From Kumtagia sp052180275 (lineage in GTDB: Bacteria; Pseudomonadota; Alphaproteobacteria; Rhizobiales; Rhizobiaceae): 64,000 nt of DNA. The stretch lies in assembly GCF_052180275.1 (NCBI RefSeq), contig NZ_CP197465.1:2914001-2978000 (forward strand), read 5' to 3'. Below are positions 29,751-39,329 of this stretch, piece by piece (position 1 is the stretch's first letter; every line of letters starts with the position of its first letter). The notes under the pieces were generated by a model. That model saw nothing but the letters and a program-made list of their open reading frames with translations. It did no database searches and was not told the DNA's origin. The position numbers and the translations under genes are program-made.

Positions 29751-30907
29751 TGCAGACCAGCCGCCTGGATCGCAGCCCGGTCGCCGTCTGGTGGCGGACC
29801 ATCGACCGCTGGTTCCTCGCCGCGTTCCTGTCGCTGATGGGGCTGGGCGTGGTGCTGTCGTTCGCGGCCAGCCCGGCGGTCGCCGAGCGCATCGGCCTCG
29901 ACAGTTTCCACTTCGCGACGCGGCAGATCATCTACATGATCCCGGCGCTGGGGGCGATGCTGGCGGTTTCCTTCCTGACGCCGCGACAGGTGCGGCGGCT
30001 GGCGATCGTCATGCTCGGCGTGTTCCTGCTGCTGATGGTGGCAGTGCTGTTCGTCGGCGTCGAGGTGAAGGGCGCGCATCGCTGGGTGTCGTTCGCCGGC
30101 ATCTCGGTGCAGCCGTCCGAGTTCCTGAAGCCCGCCTTCGTCATCGTCTGCGCCTGGCTGTTCGCCGAGAAGGCGCGCAACCCGGCGATCCCGGGCAATG
30201 TGCTGGCCATGATGCTGCTTTGCGTCGTCATCTCGCTGCTGGTGCTGCAGCCTGACCTCGGCCAGACGATCCTGACCATCAGCACCTGGGGCGTGATGTT
30301 CTTCATGGCTGGCATGCCGTGGTTCTGGATCATCGCGATCGGCTCGCTGGCGGTGGTGGGAGCCTTTGGCGCCTACGCTACCTTCGACCATTTCGCCGGC
30401 CGCATCGATCGCTTCCTGACCGGCGAGGGCGACAAGTATCAGGTGGACATGGCGCTCGACGCCTTGATCAACGGCCGATGGCTGGGTGTCGGGCCGGGCG
30501 AGGGCCTGTACAAGAAGATGATCCCGGACAGCCATGCCGACTTCGTCTTCGCCGTCGCCGGCGAGGAATATGGCCTGATCATGTGTTTCCTGATCATGCT
30601 TCTATTCGCCTTCGTCGTGCTCCGGGGCCTGAACACGGCGCTGAAGGAGCATGACGATTTTACGCGTTACGCGGTGGCGGGGCTGGTGTGCGTGTTCGGC
30701 TTCCAGTCAATCATCAACATGGGCGTCAATTTGCAGATGATGCCGGCGAAAGGCATGACGCTGCCTTTCATCTCCTATGGCGGCTCCTCGCTGATCGCCA
30801 TTGCGATCTCCATGGGCATGGTGCTGGCGCTGACGCGCAAGAAGCCGACGCGGCTGATGCAGCCCGGCGCGGCGATGCTGGCGCGCCATGCCCTTCCGGC
30901 CGAATAA
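29750..30907 (+). CDS. ftsW: Septal peptidoglycan glycosyltransferase FtsW
   Basis: 385 residues, SEDS family, about ten membrane segments. Motifs: GAHRWVSFAGISVQPSEFLKPA, QPDLGQTILT, HADFVFAVAGEEYGL and the closing PFISYGGSSLIAIAISMGMVL. It polymerises lipid II at the septum in complex with FtsI. A shorter cytoplasmic N-terminus with DRSPVAVWWRTIDRW precedes the first membrane segment. Confidence 0.95.
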   Translation: MQTSRLDRSPVAVWWRTIDRWFLAAFLSLMGLGVVLSFAASPAVAERIGLDSFHFATRQIIYMIPALGAMLAVSFLTPRQVRRLAIVMLGVFLLLMVAVLFVGVEVKGAHRWVSFAGISVQPSEFLKPAFVIVCAWLFAEKARNPAIPGNVLAMMLLCVVISLLVLQPDLGQTILTISTWGVMFFMAGMPWFWIIAIGSLAVVGAFGAYATFDHFAGRIDRFLTGEGDKYQVDMALDALINGRWLGVGPGEGLYKKMIPDSHADFVFAVAGEEYGLIMCFLIMLLFAFVVLRGLNTALKEHDDFTRYAVAGLVCVFGFQSIINMGVNLQMMPAKGMTLPFISYGGSSLIAIAISMGMVLALTRKKPTRLMQPGAAMLARHALPAE

Positions 30908-30919
30908 CGGCGGAGCGGC

Positions 30920-32047
30920 ATGGCGAAGGGAACCATTCTTCTCGCGGCAGGCGGCACGGGCGGCCATCTGTTTCCGGCGGAGGCGCTAGCGCACGAACTC
31001 ACCGGGCGCGGGTGGACCATGCATCTGGCGACCGACGACCGGGCAGAGCGCTATGCCGGCAATTTCCCGGCCGCGGCGACCCATCCGATCGCATCCGCGA
31101 CCTTCGGGTCGCGCAATCCCATAAAGCTGGCTGCCGCGTTCTGGACGATCTGGCGTGGCGTGCGTCAGTCCTCGGACCTGATACGCCAGATCAAGCCGGC
31201 GGCCGTCGTTGGCTTCGGCGGCTATCCGACGCTGCCGCCGCTCTACGCAGCGACGCGGCGCAAGGTGCCGACGCTGATCCACGAACAGAATGCCGTCATG
31301 GGCCGCGCCAACAAGGCGCTGGCGGTGCGCGTCAATGCGATTGCGGGCGGCTTCCTCAAGCCGGGGGCAAGCGGTGTCGCGGCGAAGATCGTCGAGACCG
31401 GCAATCCGGTGCGGCCGGCGGTGCTGGAAGCGGCGAAGACAGCGTACCAGGCACCGGGGCCGGGCGAGCCGTTCCGGCTGCTGGTGTTCGGCGGCAGCCA
31501 GGGCGCACAATTCTTTTCCGACGCCATTCCGGCCGCGGTCGGCAAGCTTTCGGCCGAGCAGCGCAAGCGCCTGAAGGTGACGCAGCAGGCACGCGCCGAA
31601 GACGCCGAGAAGGTTGGGAAAGCCTATGCGGAACTGGGAGTTCCTGCCGAAATTTCACCTTTCTTCACCGATATGGCCGGCCGCATCGCCGCGTCGCATC
31701 TGGTGATGTCGCGGTCGGGCGCTTCGACCGTGTCGGAGATCGCAGTGATCGGCCGGCCGGCGCTGTTCGTGCCTTATCCGCATGCGCTCGACCACGACCA
31801 GGCGGCGAACGCCGCTGCGCTCGCCGCTGCCGGCGGCGCGCAGGTGCACCCGCAGTCGACGCTGTCGCCGGACCGCATCGCTGATCTGTTCGGCGGGCTG
31901 ATGGACGCTCCGAGCGCTCTGGTGGGCATGGCGGCAGCGGCCAGGTCGGCCGGCAAGCCAAATGCGGCGCGGTTGCTCGCCGACCTCACAGAGGCTATTG
32001 CCGAGAGAAGAAGTTTGGACGAATTCAAGGAGGACGCTCGCGCATGA
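30920..32047 (+). CDS. murG: UDP-GlcNAc:lipid I GlcNAc transferase MurG
   Basis: 375 residues, GT-B fold. N-terminal glycine loop LLAAGGTGGHLFPAEALAHEL, GFGGYPTLPP, EQNAVMGRANK, and in the C-terminal domain VFGGSQGAQFFSD and SRSGASTVSEIAVIGRPALFVPYP. It adds GlcNAc to lipid I, giving lipid II. Stop overlaps the murC ATG. Confidence 0.96.
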   Translation: MAKGTILLAAGGTGGHLFPAEALAHELTGRGWTMHLATDDRAERYAGNFPAAATHPIASATFGSRNPIKLAAAFWTIWRGVRQSSDLIRQIKPAAVVGFGGYPTLPPLYAATRRKVPTLIHEQNAVMGRANKALAVRVNAIAGGFLKPGASGVAAKIVETGNPVRPAVLEAAKTAYQAPGPGEPFRLLVFGGSQGAQFFSDAIPAAVGKLSAEQRKRLKVTQQARAEDAEKVGKAYAELGVPAEISPFFTDMAGRIAASHLVMSRSGASTVSEIAVIGRPALFVPYPHALDHDQAANAAALAAAGGAQVHPQSTLSPDRIADLFGGLMDAPSALVGMAAAARSAGKPNAARLLADLTEAIAERRSLDEFKEDARA

Positions 32048-33450
32048 AGATGCCGCAGACCATAGGGCTGGTGCATTTCATCGGCATCGGCGGCATCGGC
32101 ATGAGCGGCATTGCCGAAGTGCTGCGCAATCTCGGCTACCGCGTGCAGGGCTCCGATCAGGCCGACGGCGCCAATGTGCAGCGGCTGCGCGAGAAGGGCA
32201 TCGAGTGTTTTGTCGGGCATCGTGCTGAAAATCTCGGCGACGCCGAGGTCGTCGTGGTGTCGACGGCGATCAAGAAGAATAATCCCGAACTGGTTGCGGC
32301 GCGTGAAAAGTTGCTGCCGATCGTGCGGCGCGCCGAGATGCTGGCCGAGCTGATGCGTTTCCGCCAGGCCGTCGCCATCGGCGGCACGCATGGCAAGACC
32401 ACGACGACCTCGATGGTCGCCGCGCTGCTCGACGCCGGCGGGCTCGACCCGACCGTCATCAATGGCGGCATCATCAACGCCTACGGCACCAACGCGCGCA
32501 TGGGCGCCGGCGACTGGATGGTGGTGGAGGCCGACGAGAGCGACGGCACTTTTTTGAAGCTGCCGGCCGATATCGCCGTGGTCACCAATATCGACCCGGA
32601 GCATCTCGACCACTATGGCAGCTTCGACAAGGTGCGCGAGGCTTTCCGGCAATATGTGGAGAACGTCCCGTTCTACGGGTTTGGCGTGATGTGCACGGAC
32701 CATCCGGAGGTGCAGGCGCTGGTCAGCCGCATCGAGGACCGCCGCGTCATCACCTATGGCGAGAACGCGCAGGCCGACGTGCGCTTCACGCGCCATCGGA
32801 TGGAGAACGGCGCGTCGAAATTCGACGTGATCATCCGCAACCGCAAGACCGGCGCGGAAACCCGAATCGACGACCTCACGTTGCCGATGCCCGGCCGTCA
32901 CAATGTCTCCAACGCCACGGCGGCGGTGGCCGTCGCGCACGAGCTCGGGATTTCCGGCGCGGCGATCCGCAAGGGGCTGTCGGGCTTTGGCGGGGTCAAG
33001 CGGAGGTTCACGCCGACGGGGTCGTGGAACGGCGTGCGCATCTTCGACGACTACGGGCACCACCCTGTGGAGATCAAGGCGGTGCTGAAGGCGGCGCGTG
33101 ACGCGACCGACGGCAGGGTGATCGCCATTGCCCAACCGCACCGCTTTACGCGCCTGCGAGACCTGTTCGACGAATTCTCGGCCTGTTTCAACGACGCCGA
33201 CACGATTTTAGTGGCGCCGGTCTATCCGGCTGGCGAGGATCCCATCGAGGGCGTGAATTCGCAGACGCTGGCGCAACGCATCCGCTCAGGCGGGCACCGC
33301 GACGCGCGCTACATCGACGGCCCGGCGGCGATCGCGCCGGCGGTGCGCGATCTCGCGAAGGATGGCGACTACGTCATCTTCCTGGGCGCCGGCAACATCA
33401 CGCAATGGGCCTATGCCCTGCCGAAGGAACTGGGCGGCGAGGCCGCATGA
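32044..33450 (+). CDS. murC: UDP-MurNAc:L-alanine ligase MurC
   Basis: 468 residues. N-terminal HFIGIGGIGMSGIAEVL, ATP loop IGGTHGKTTTTSMVA, EADESDGTFLKLP, NIDPEHLDHYG and DDYGHHPVEIKAVL. It is the first Mur ligase, adding L-Ala to UDP-MurNAc. Placed downstream of murG as is usual in alphaproteobacteria. ATGA overlap with murB. Confidence 0.96.
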   Translation: MKMPQTIGLVHFIGIGGIGMSGIAEVLRNLGYRVQGSDQADGANVQRLREKGIECFVGHRAENLGDAEVVVVSTAIKKNNPELVAAREKLLPIVRRAEMLAELMRFRQAVAIGGTHGKTTTTSMVAALLDAGGLDPTVINGGIINAYGTNARMGAGDWMVVEADESDGTFLKLPADIAVVTNIDPEHLDHYGSFDKVREAFRQYVENVPFYGFGVMCTDHPEVQALVSRIEDRRVITYGENAQADVRFTRHRMENGASKFDVIIRNRKTGAETRIDDLTLPMPGRHNVSNATAAVAVAHELGISGAAIRKGLSGFGGVKRRFTPTGSWNGVRIFDDYGHHPVEIKAVLKAARDATDGRVIAIAQPHRFTRLRDLFDEFSACFNDADTILVAPVYPAGEDPIEGVNSQTLAQRIRSGGHRDARYIDGPAAIAPAVRDLAKDGDYVIFLGAGNITQWAYALPKELGGEAA

Positions 33451-34412
33451 AGCGCGGCGAGGCCCTTCTCAGTCAGCTTGGCGACCGGCTTGCCGGCTTG
33501 CGCGGCCGCATCACGCCCGACGCCGAGATGGAGAAGATCACCTGGTTCCGCGCCGGCGGCACGGCCGACGCCCTGTTCCAGCCGGCCGACGAGGAAGACC
33601 TCGCCGCGTTCCTGAGGGCTGTTCCGGAAGATGTCCGGCTCGCGGTGGTCGGCATCGGCTCGAACCTGCTGGTGCGGGACGGCGGTCTTCGCGGCTTTGT
33701 CATTCGCCTTTCCGCCAAGGGTTTCGGCGAGGCCGAGGTCATCGGCGATACCCGCATAAGGGCGGGCGCGGCCATGCCGGACAAGCGGCTGGCCGCCGTG
33801 GCACTGGAGGCGGGTATCGGCGGCTTCCACTTCTACCACGGCATTCCGGGCGCGATCGGCGGAGCGTTGCGGATGAATGCGGGCGCCAATGGCTTCGAGA
33901 CGCGCGAGCGCGTGGTCGAGGTGCGCGCGCTCGACCGGCAGGGCAATCTGCACGTCCTGTCCAACGCCGACATGGGCTACTCCTACCGCCACTCTTCTGT
34001 GTCGAAGGAACTCATTTTCACCTCGGCGGTGTTCGAGGGTTTTCCGGAGGATCGCGCTGCCATCAAGGCGGCGATGGATGCGGTGCAGCATCATCGCGAG
34101 ACCGTGCAGCCGATCCGCGAGAAGACGGGCGGCTCGACCTTCAAGAATCCGCCCGGCACGTCGGCCTGGAAGGAGATCGACGCCGCCGGATGCCGCGGCC
34201 TGATGATCGGCGGCGCGCAGATGTCGCCCATGCATTGCAACTTCATGATCAACACCGGCACCGCTACGGGCTACGACCTCGAATATCTAGGCGAGACCGT
34301 GCGGGCGCGTGTGTTGGAGCACTCCGGCATCCGGCTTGAATGGGAGATCAAGCGGCTCGGCCAGTTCGCGCCGGGACGCAAGGTGCACGAGTTCCTGGGG
34401 CAGTTGCTGTAG
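33447..34412 (+). CDS. murB: UDP-N-acetylenolpyruvoylglucosamine reductase MurB
   Basis: 321 residues, FAD-binding type IIb MurB (no extra loop). Seen: ITWFRAGGTADALFQPAD, VVGIGSNLLVRDGG, GIPGAIGGALRMNAGA, SYRHSSV, and GGSTFKNPPG with the catalytic region. It reduces the enolpyruvyl group to make UDP-MurNAc with NADPH. MurC and MurB are translationally coupled. After it the cluster is interrupted by two unrelated genes. Confidence 0.95.
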   Translation: MKRGEALLSQLGDRLAGLRGRITPDAEMEKITWFRAGGTADALFQPADEEDLAAFLRAVPEDVRLAVVGIGSNLLVRDGGLRGFVIRLSAKGFGEAEVIGDTRIRAGAAMPDKRLAAVALEAGIGGFHFYHGIPGAIGGALRMNAGANGFETRERVVEVRALDRQGNLHVLSNADMGYSYRHSSVSKELIFTSAVFEGFPEDRAAIKAAMDAVQHHRETVQPIREKTGGSTFKNPPGTSAWKEIDAAGCRGLMIGGAQMSPMHCNFMINTGTATGYDLEYLGETVRARVLEHSGIRLEWEIKRLGQFAPGRKVHEFLGQLL

Positions 34413-34533
34413 AGACTGCTTTTCTTCAGCATCACGCCAGGGCGGTTGGAAAGTGCGATGGCTTCTTTCTTGCATGTTGCGGTGCAGCATGGGTGACGAT
34501 ACGGTGCCGTCGTCCTGATGGAGACGCTGCTTC

Positions 34534-35640
34534 ATGCCACGCCGAACGCCCGCGACCAGTGCCGGCCAGCCATCGGGAACCGATCGGGAGCCCTCCCGGA
34601 GCCCTGAATCGAACGAGGACGCACGGCGCGAGCCTGTGCTCATCGATCTTGCATTGCAGGGCGGCGGATCGCACGGCGCCTTCACCTGGGGCGTAATCGA
34701 TCGCCTGCTGGAAGAAGATTGGCTGCGCATTGACGGTGTGTCCGGCACCTCGGCCGGTGCGATGAACGCGGCGGTAATGGCCGACGGCTACGCCTCCGGC
34801 GGGGCCGAAGGTGCGCGCGCCGCGCTCGATGCCTATTGGCGGCATGTGGCGGACGCGGCGCGCTTCAGCCCGTTCCAGCGTAGCCCGATCGACGTGCTGC
34901 TCGGACGTTGGACGCTCGACACTTCGCCCATGTTCATTGCCATGGACCTTATGTCCCGCCTCTATTCGCCTTACGACCTCAATCCGGGCGGCATCAATCC
35001 GCTACGCGCCGTGCTAGAGAAAGCGATCGACTTCGACCGTCTCAAGACTTCGCCGGTCAAGGTTTTCGTCACCGCCACCAATGTGCGCACCGGCCGCGGC
35101 AGGGTGTTTCGCAACGCGGAAATCACGCCGGACGTGCTGCTGGCCTCCGCCTGCCTGCCGACCCTGTTCCAGGCGGTGGAGATCGACGGCGAGAGCTATT
35201 GGGACGGCGGCTATGCCGGCAACCCGACCATGACGCCGCTGGTGCGCGAACTCGATTCGGACGACACCATTCTTGTGCCGATCAACCCCGTCGAGCGCCC
35301 CGGCACGCCGCGCACGGCCGCCGAGATCCTGAACCGCCTCAACGAGGTGTCGTTCAACTCGGTGCTGCTCAAGGAACTGCGCATGATCGCCCTGCTGCGG
35401 CAGGTTGCAGACCCTGGCAACAGCGAGGGCGCGCAATGGGCGAAGATGCGCATCCACCTCGTGCGCAACGCCGTCTTGGGCACGCTCGGCTATTCCTCGA
35501 AGCTGAATGCCGAGTGGGAATTCCTCAGCATGCTGCGGGACGAGGGGCGCAAGGCGGCCGACACCTTCCTGAAGGCGGACGGCCACAACATCGGCAAGCG
35601 CTCCTCGGTCGATCTCGACATCCTGCTCGAAGGGGTGTGA
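34534..35640 (+). CDS. Patatin-like phospholipase family protein
   Basis: 368 residues. The oxyanion motif LQGGGSHGAFTWGV, the nucleophile motif GTSAG at about residue 73, and the catalytic Asp in DGGYAGNP are all present, so an active Ser-Asp lipid acyl hydrolase is likely. The first ~30 residues are polar and low-complexity. Three bases separate it from the GntP gene, so the two form a unit. In related genomes, as I recall, such a patatin accompanies a GntP permease and 3-hydroxybutyrate dehydrogenase, hinting at polyhydroxybutyrate or hydroxybutyrate use; that is inference. Confidence 0.87.
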   Translation: MPRRTPATSAGQPSGTDREPSRSPESNEDARREPVLIDLALQGGGSHGAFTWGVIDRLLEEDWLRIDGVSGTSAGAMNAAVMADGYASGGAEGARAALDAYWRHVADAARFSPFQRSPIDVLLGRWTLDTSPMFIAMDLMSRLYSPYDLNPGGINPLRAVLEKAIDFDRLKTSPVKVFVTATNVRTGRGRVFRNAEITPDVLLASACLPTLFQAVEIDGESYWDGGYAGNPTMTPLVRELDSDDTILVPINPVERPGTPRTAAEILNRLNEVSFNSVLLKELRMIALLRQVADPGNSEGAQWAKMRIHLVRNAVLGTLGYSSKLNAEWEFLSMLRDEGRKAADTFLKADGHNIGKRSSVDLDILLEGV

Positions 35641-35643
35641 GCC

Positions 35644-37095
35644 ATGGGTCTCCTCGGCATCCTGCTTGCCCTCGGCCTGCTGATCTGGTTCGCCTATCGC
35701 GGATGGAGCGTGCTGCTGCTGGCGCCGGTCTCGGCTGCCATTGCCGCCCTGCTGTCCGGGGAGCCGCTGCTCGCCAGTTGGACACAGACCTTCATGGGCA
35801 GCGCCGCGAGCTTCGTCGGCCAGTTCTTTCCGCTGTTCCTGCTCGGTGCGCTGTTCGGCAAGCTGATGGAGGACAGCGGCTCGGTGACCGCTATCGCCGA
35901 GTTCATGACCGAGAAGCTCGGCGCCCAGCGCGCCATTCTCGCGGTGGTGCTGGCCGGCGCGATCGTCACCTATGGCGGTGTGAGCCTGTTCGTCGCGCTG
36001 TTCGTGCTGGCGCCGATGGCTGAGGCGCTGTTTCGCGCCGCCGACATTCCGCGCCGGCTGATGCCGCCGGCCATCGCGCTCGGCACCTTCACCTTCACCA
36101 TGATGGCGCTGCCCGGCACGCCGGCGATCCAGAACGCCATCCCCATGCCGTTCTTCGGCACGACGCCCTTCGCCGCGCCGGGGCTGGGCATCATCGCCTC
36201 GGCCATCATGCTCGGCTTCGGCCTGTGGTGGCTTGCCCGTGCCGAGAAGGCCGCGCGCGGCGCAGGCGAAGGGTTCGGCGACATGATGCTGGATATGCAC
36301 GAAGTGGTTGCCGATCCTGTGCTGCGCGAGCGGGCGACGACTGCGCGCGAGTTCGATCCGGCGGAGATCGAACGCGGGCACCTGAGCGCCGACCGGCCGT
36401 CCATCCTCCTCGCCTCGTTGCCGCTGGCGCTGGTGATCGTCGTCAACCTGCTGATGTCTTTCGTCATCCTGCCGCGGCTCGATTTCGGTTTCCTCGCCGA
36501 GGAGCGGTGGGGCGGCGTCAGCTTTGCCGCCGTAAGCGGCGTCTGGTCGGTGGCGGTGGCGCTTGTCGTCGCCATTCTCGCGACCATCCTGATCAACCGG
36601 AGGCGCCTGCCCAAGCTGCGCGAGACCATGGATGCCGGCGCCAATGCCTCGGTGCTGCCGATCTTCAGCGTGGCAAGCCTGGTCGGCTTCGGCGCCGTAG
36701 TGGCGGCGCTGCCGGCCTTCGCGCTGGTTCGGGACTGGGTGCTGTCGATCGAGGGCGGCCCGCTTGTCTCGCTGGCCATAGCCACAAACATTCTCGCCGC
36801 CCTGACGGGCTCGGCCTCCGGCGGCCTCACCATCGCCCTCGATTCCCTCGGCGCGACGTTTCTCCAGCGCGCGACCGAACTCGGCATCGACCCGGCCCTG
36901 CTGCACCGCGTGGCGGTGATGAGCGCGGGAACGCTCGACAGCCTGCCGCACAGCGGCGCTGTGGTCACGCTGCTGGCGGTCTGCGGCGTGACCCCGCGGC
37001 AGAGTTATCTCGACATCGTCATGGTCGCCATCGTTGGCGCCCTGCTGGCCCTCGTCGCGGTCATCGTGCTCGGCTCGGTGGCCGGCAGCTTCTGA
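35644..37095 (+). CDS. GntP-family permease
   Basis: 483 residues with about 12-14 hydrophobic segments. Recognisable are the early GWSVLLLAPVSAAIAALLSG, the inner FPLFLLGALFGKLMEDSG, TMMALPGTPAIQNAIP, and the late GSASGGLTIALDSLG with the DSLPHSGAVVTLLAVCG motif. GntP proteins import gluconate and other hydroxy or keto acids by proton symport; hydroxybutyrate is possible given its patatin partner. Ends the insertion between murB and ddl. Confidence 0.86.
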   Translation: MGLLGILLALGLLIWFAYRGWSVLLLAPVSAAIAALLSGEPLLASWTQTFMGSAASFVGQFFPLFLLGALFGKLMEDSGSVTAIAEFMTEKLGAQRAILAVVLAGAIVTYGGVSLFVALFVLAPMAEALFRAADIPRRLMPPAIALGTFTFTMMALPGTPAIQNAIPMPFFGTTPFAAPGLGIIASAIMLGFGLWWLARAEKAARGAGEGFGDMMLDMHEVVADPVLRERATTAREFDPAEIERGHLSADRPSILLASLPLALVIVVNLLMSFVILPRLDFGFLAEERWGGVSFAAVSGVWSVAVALVVAILATILINRRRLPKLRETMDAGANASVLPIFSVASLVGFGAVVAALPAFALVRDWVLSIEGGPLVSLAIATNILAALTGSASGGLTIALDSLGATFLQRATELGIDPALLHRVAVMSAGTLDSLPHSGAVVTLLAVCGVTPRQSYLDIVMVAIVGALLALVAVIVLGSVAGSF

Positions 37096-37479
37096 CGTGC
37101 GCTATGCCGTCTGAAGGGCGATATCACCGACGGGCGCCGGGGTAGAACAATTCGGGCGCCATCCTCAGGCCCATGCGCTCGGCCGCAACTACTACGGCTG
37201 GTTTCTTCCCGATCCGATGTACTGCCTTTCCAGCCTCCCGGCGCCGGAACGGTGAGTCCAAAATGCCATAACGGACACATGAATGACGGCTGCAGGGCAC
37301 GAAATTCTCTTTCCTGAAAATCAAAGCTTGCCACGGGAATCATGCTCTGATTCTTTGGCTTGAAAGCGTTTCCTGATTTGAGTCGTGCGGCGCGTCGCTG
37401 GTGAGGGGTGGTCACCGGAGGACTCGGACTCTGCCTGGGAAACAACGGTGGAATGCGGCCTGCGAGGGGACGACGAAGC
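37096..37479. other. Intergenic region upstream of ddl
   Basis: No gene seen. A stretch near 37338-37372 (GGAATCATGCTCTGATTCTTT and what follows) looks like a fragment of a dispersed repeat flank known from Mesorhizobium-type genomes, by memory only. It is likely to hold the promoter that ddl needs because it is cut off from the upstream mur genes. Confidence 0.4.
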
Positions 37480-38406
37480 ATGGCGAAAAAGCACGTAGCT
37501 GTTCTCTATGGAGGGTTTTCCTCGGAGCGGCCCGTGTCGTTGTCTTCCGGAAGCGCCTGCGCCGACGCGCTGGAGGCTGCCGGCTACCTGGTCACCCGCG
37601 TCGATGTGGGGCGCGATGTCGGCGCGGTACTTTCCGAGCTCAAGCCGGACGTGGCGTTCAATGCGCTGCATGGACCGTATGGCGAGGACGGTACGATTCA
37701 GGGCATCCTCGAATATCTCGGCATTCCCTATACGCATTCCGGCGTGCTGGCCTCGGCGCTGGCAATGGACAAGGAGCTGGCAAAGAAGATCGCCAGGGCT
37801 TCCCTGATTCCGGTTGCGGAGTCCCGTGTCATGGATCGGCATTCCATCCAGGGCCAGCATCCGATGAAGCCGCCCTATGTGGTGAAGCCTGTCAATGAAG
37901 GGTCGAGCTTCGGCGTGGTGATCGTCAAGGAGGGTCAGTCCTTCCCGCCGCAGGTCGTGGCCTCCTCGGATTGGAAATATGGCGACCGGGTGATGGTCGA
38001 GCGCTACGTGCATGGACGCGAACTGACCTGCGCCGTCATGGGCGATGTGGCCCTCGGCGTCTGCGAGATCGTGCCGACCGGTCATTCCTTCTACGATTAC
38101 GACTCGAAATACGTGCCGGGCGGTTCAAAACACGTCTGCCCCGCTAAAATTTCACTAAATATTTACCAAAAGATACAGACACTGTCCCTCAAGGCTCATC
38201 AAGCAATCGGCTGTCGGGGCGTCTCCCGATCTGACTTCCGCTACGACGACCGCCATTCCGAAAATGGCGAGGTCGTGTGGCTCGAAATCAATACGCAACC
38301 GGGCATGACGCCGACATCGCTTGTTCCGGAGATTGCCGCCGAGGCGGGGCATTCCTTCGGAGAGTTGCTGAGTTGGATGGTGGAGGACGCATCGTGTTCG
38401 CGTTGA
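37480..38406 (+). CDS. ddl: D-alanine--D-alanine ligase
   Basis: 308 residues, ATP-grasp fold. VLYGGFSSERPVSLSSG at the N-terminus, NALHGPYGEDGTIQGILEYLGIPYTHSG, YVVKPVNEGSSFGV in the ATP site, and EINTQPGMTPTSLVPE at the metal site. It makes the D-Ala-D-Ala dipeptide used by MurF. ATG 37480 (MAKKHVAVLYGG) fits the family; the open frame starts at 37408. Its 3' end overlaps ftsQ by 13 bases. Confidence 0.95.
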   Translation: MAKKHVAVLYGGFSSERPVSLSSGSACADALEAAGYLVTRVDVGRDVGAVLSELKPDVAFNALHGPYGEDGTIQGILEYLGIPYTHSGVLASALAMDKELAKKIARASLIPVAESRVMDRHSIQGQHPMKPPYVVKPVNEGSSFGVVIVKEGQSFPPQVVASSDWKYGDRVMVERYVHGRELTCAVMGDVALGVCEIVPTGHSFYDYDSKYVPGGSKHVCPAKISLNIYQKIQTLSLKAHQAIGCRGVSRSDFRYDDRHSENGEVVWLEINTQPGMTPTSLVPEIAAEAGHSFGELLSWMVEDASCSR

Positions 38407-39329
38407 AGGCGGAGCATGGCAGGCTGGGTGCCGGCGCGCAGGCGTCCGGCGGCGCTCGGCTGGGCGACCGGTTCCTGCTGCCGCGCTGGGCGAGGCGTCC
38501 GGCGCGGTTGTTTGCGCGTCTCGGGACTGGCGATTTCGTGCCGCCGCGCTATGCGGCGACGATGGCTTCCGCATTGCTTTTCGCGGCGACTGGTCTCTAC
38601 GGGACCTATGTAGGCGGCCGGATGCCCGAACTGGCGCAGGCGGTCACGGCGCGTACCGGCTTTGCCGTCGACCAGGTGCGTGTCGTCGGGCATCGCGAGA
38701 CCTCCGAGATCGACATCCTCGAGAAGCTCGACCTGACGGGCTGGACCTCGCTGATCGGCTTCGATGTCGACGCCGCCCGCGAGCGTGTCGCTTCGCTGCC
38801 GTGGATCGAGGTCGCCTCGGTGCGGAAAGTCTATCCCGAGACGCTGGAGATCAGGATCACCGAGCGCGAGCCCTTCGCGATCTGGCAGCACGACAACCAG
38901 CTTTCGATCATCGGGCGCAAGGGTAATGTGATCGTGCCTTACACCGGCGGGCGGCATGCCGACCTCCCGCTTGTCGTTGGGGCAGGTGCTGCAGAGCAGG
39001 CGGCCGGTTTCGTCGAGGAAATGGCGAAATATCCCGATCTCGCGGCTCGGGTGAAGGGGTATATCCTCGTCGCCGACCGGCGCTGGAACCTGAGGCTCGC
39101 CAACGGCATCACGGTCAAGTTGCCTGAGGCGGGCATGGACAAGGCGATCGCGCAACTGCTTCGCATGGATCGCGAGAAGGGTCTGTTCAATCGGCAGGTG
39201 ACGGCGATCGACATGCGGTTCTCCGACCGCATGGTGCTGCAGCTGACGCCGGAAGCGGCCGAAGCGCGTCAGGCTGCGCTGGACAGCAGCGGCAAGCCGA
39301 AGAAGTCCAAGTCGGAGAAGCGTACATGA
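38394..39329 (+). CDS. ftsQ: Cell division protein FtsQ
   Basis: 311 residues from a GTG start with GGAGGA upstream. Long cytoplasmic N-terminus, one membrane segment (ATMASALLFAATGLYGTYVGG), a POTRA domain (FAVDQVRVVGHRETSEIDIL...GFDVDAARERVASLPWIEVASVRKVYPETLEI) and the beta domain (REPFAIWQHDNQLSIIGRKG). FtsQ bridges FtsL/FtsB and the rest of the divisome. Basic C-terminal tail (KPKKSKSEKRT). Confidence 0.94.
   Translation: MFALKAEHGRLGAGAQASGGARLGDRFLLPRWARRPARLFARLGTGDFVPPRYAATMASALLFAATGLYGTYVGGRMPELAQAVTARTGFAVDQVRVVGHRETSEIDILEKLDLTGWTSLIGFDVDAARERVASLPWIEVASVRKVYPETLEIRITEREPFAIWQHDNQLSIIGRKGNVIVPYTGGRHADLPLVVGAGAAEQAAGFVEEMAKYPDLAARVKGYILVADRRWNLRLANGITVKLPEAGMDKAIAQLLRMDREKGLFNRQVTAIDMRFSDRMVLQLTPEAAEARQAALDSSGKPKKSKSEKRT

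Noticed and set aside
37336..37372. Fragment resembling a Mesorhizobium dispersed repeat flank (GGAATCATGCTCTGATT)
   Set aside because: Recognised from memory only, with no second copy in the window to confirm it.
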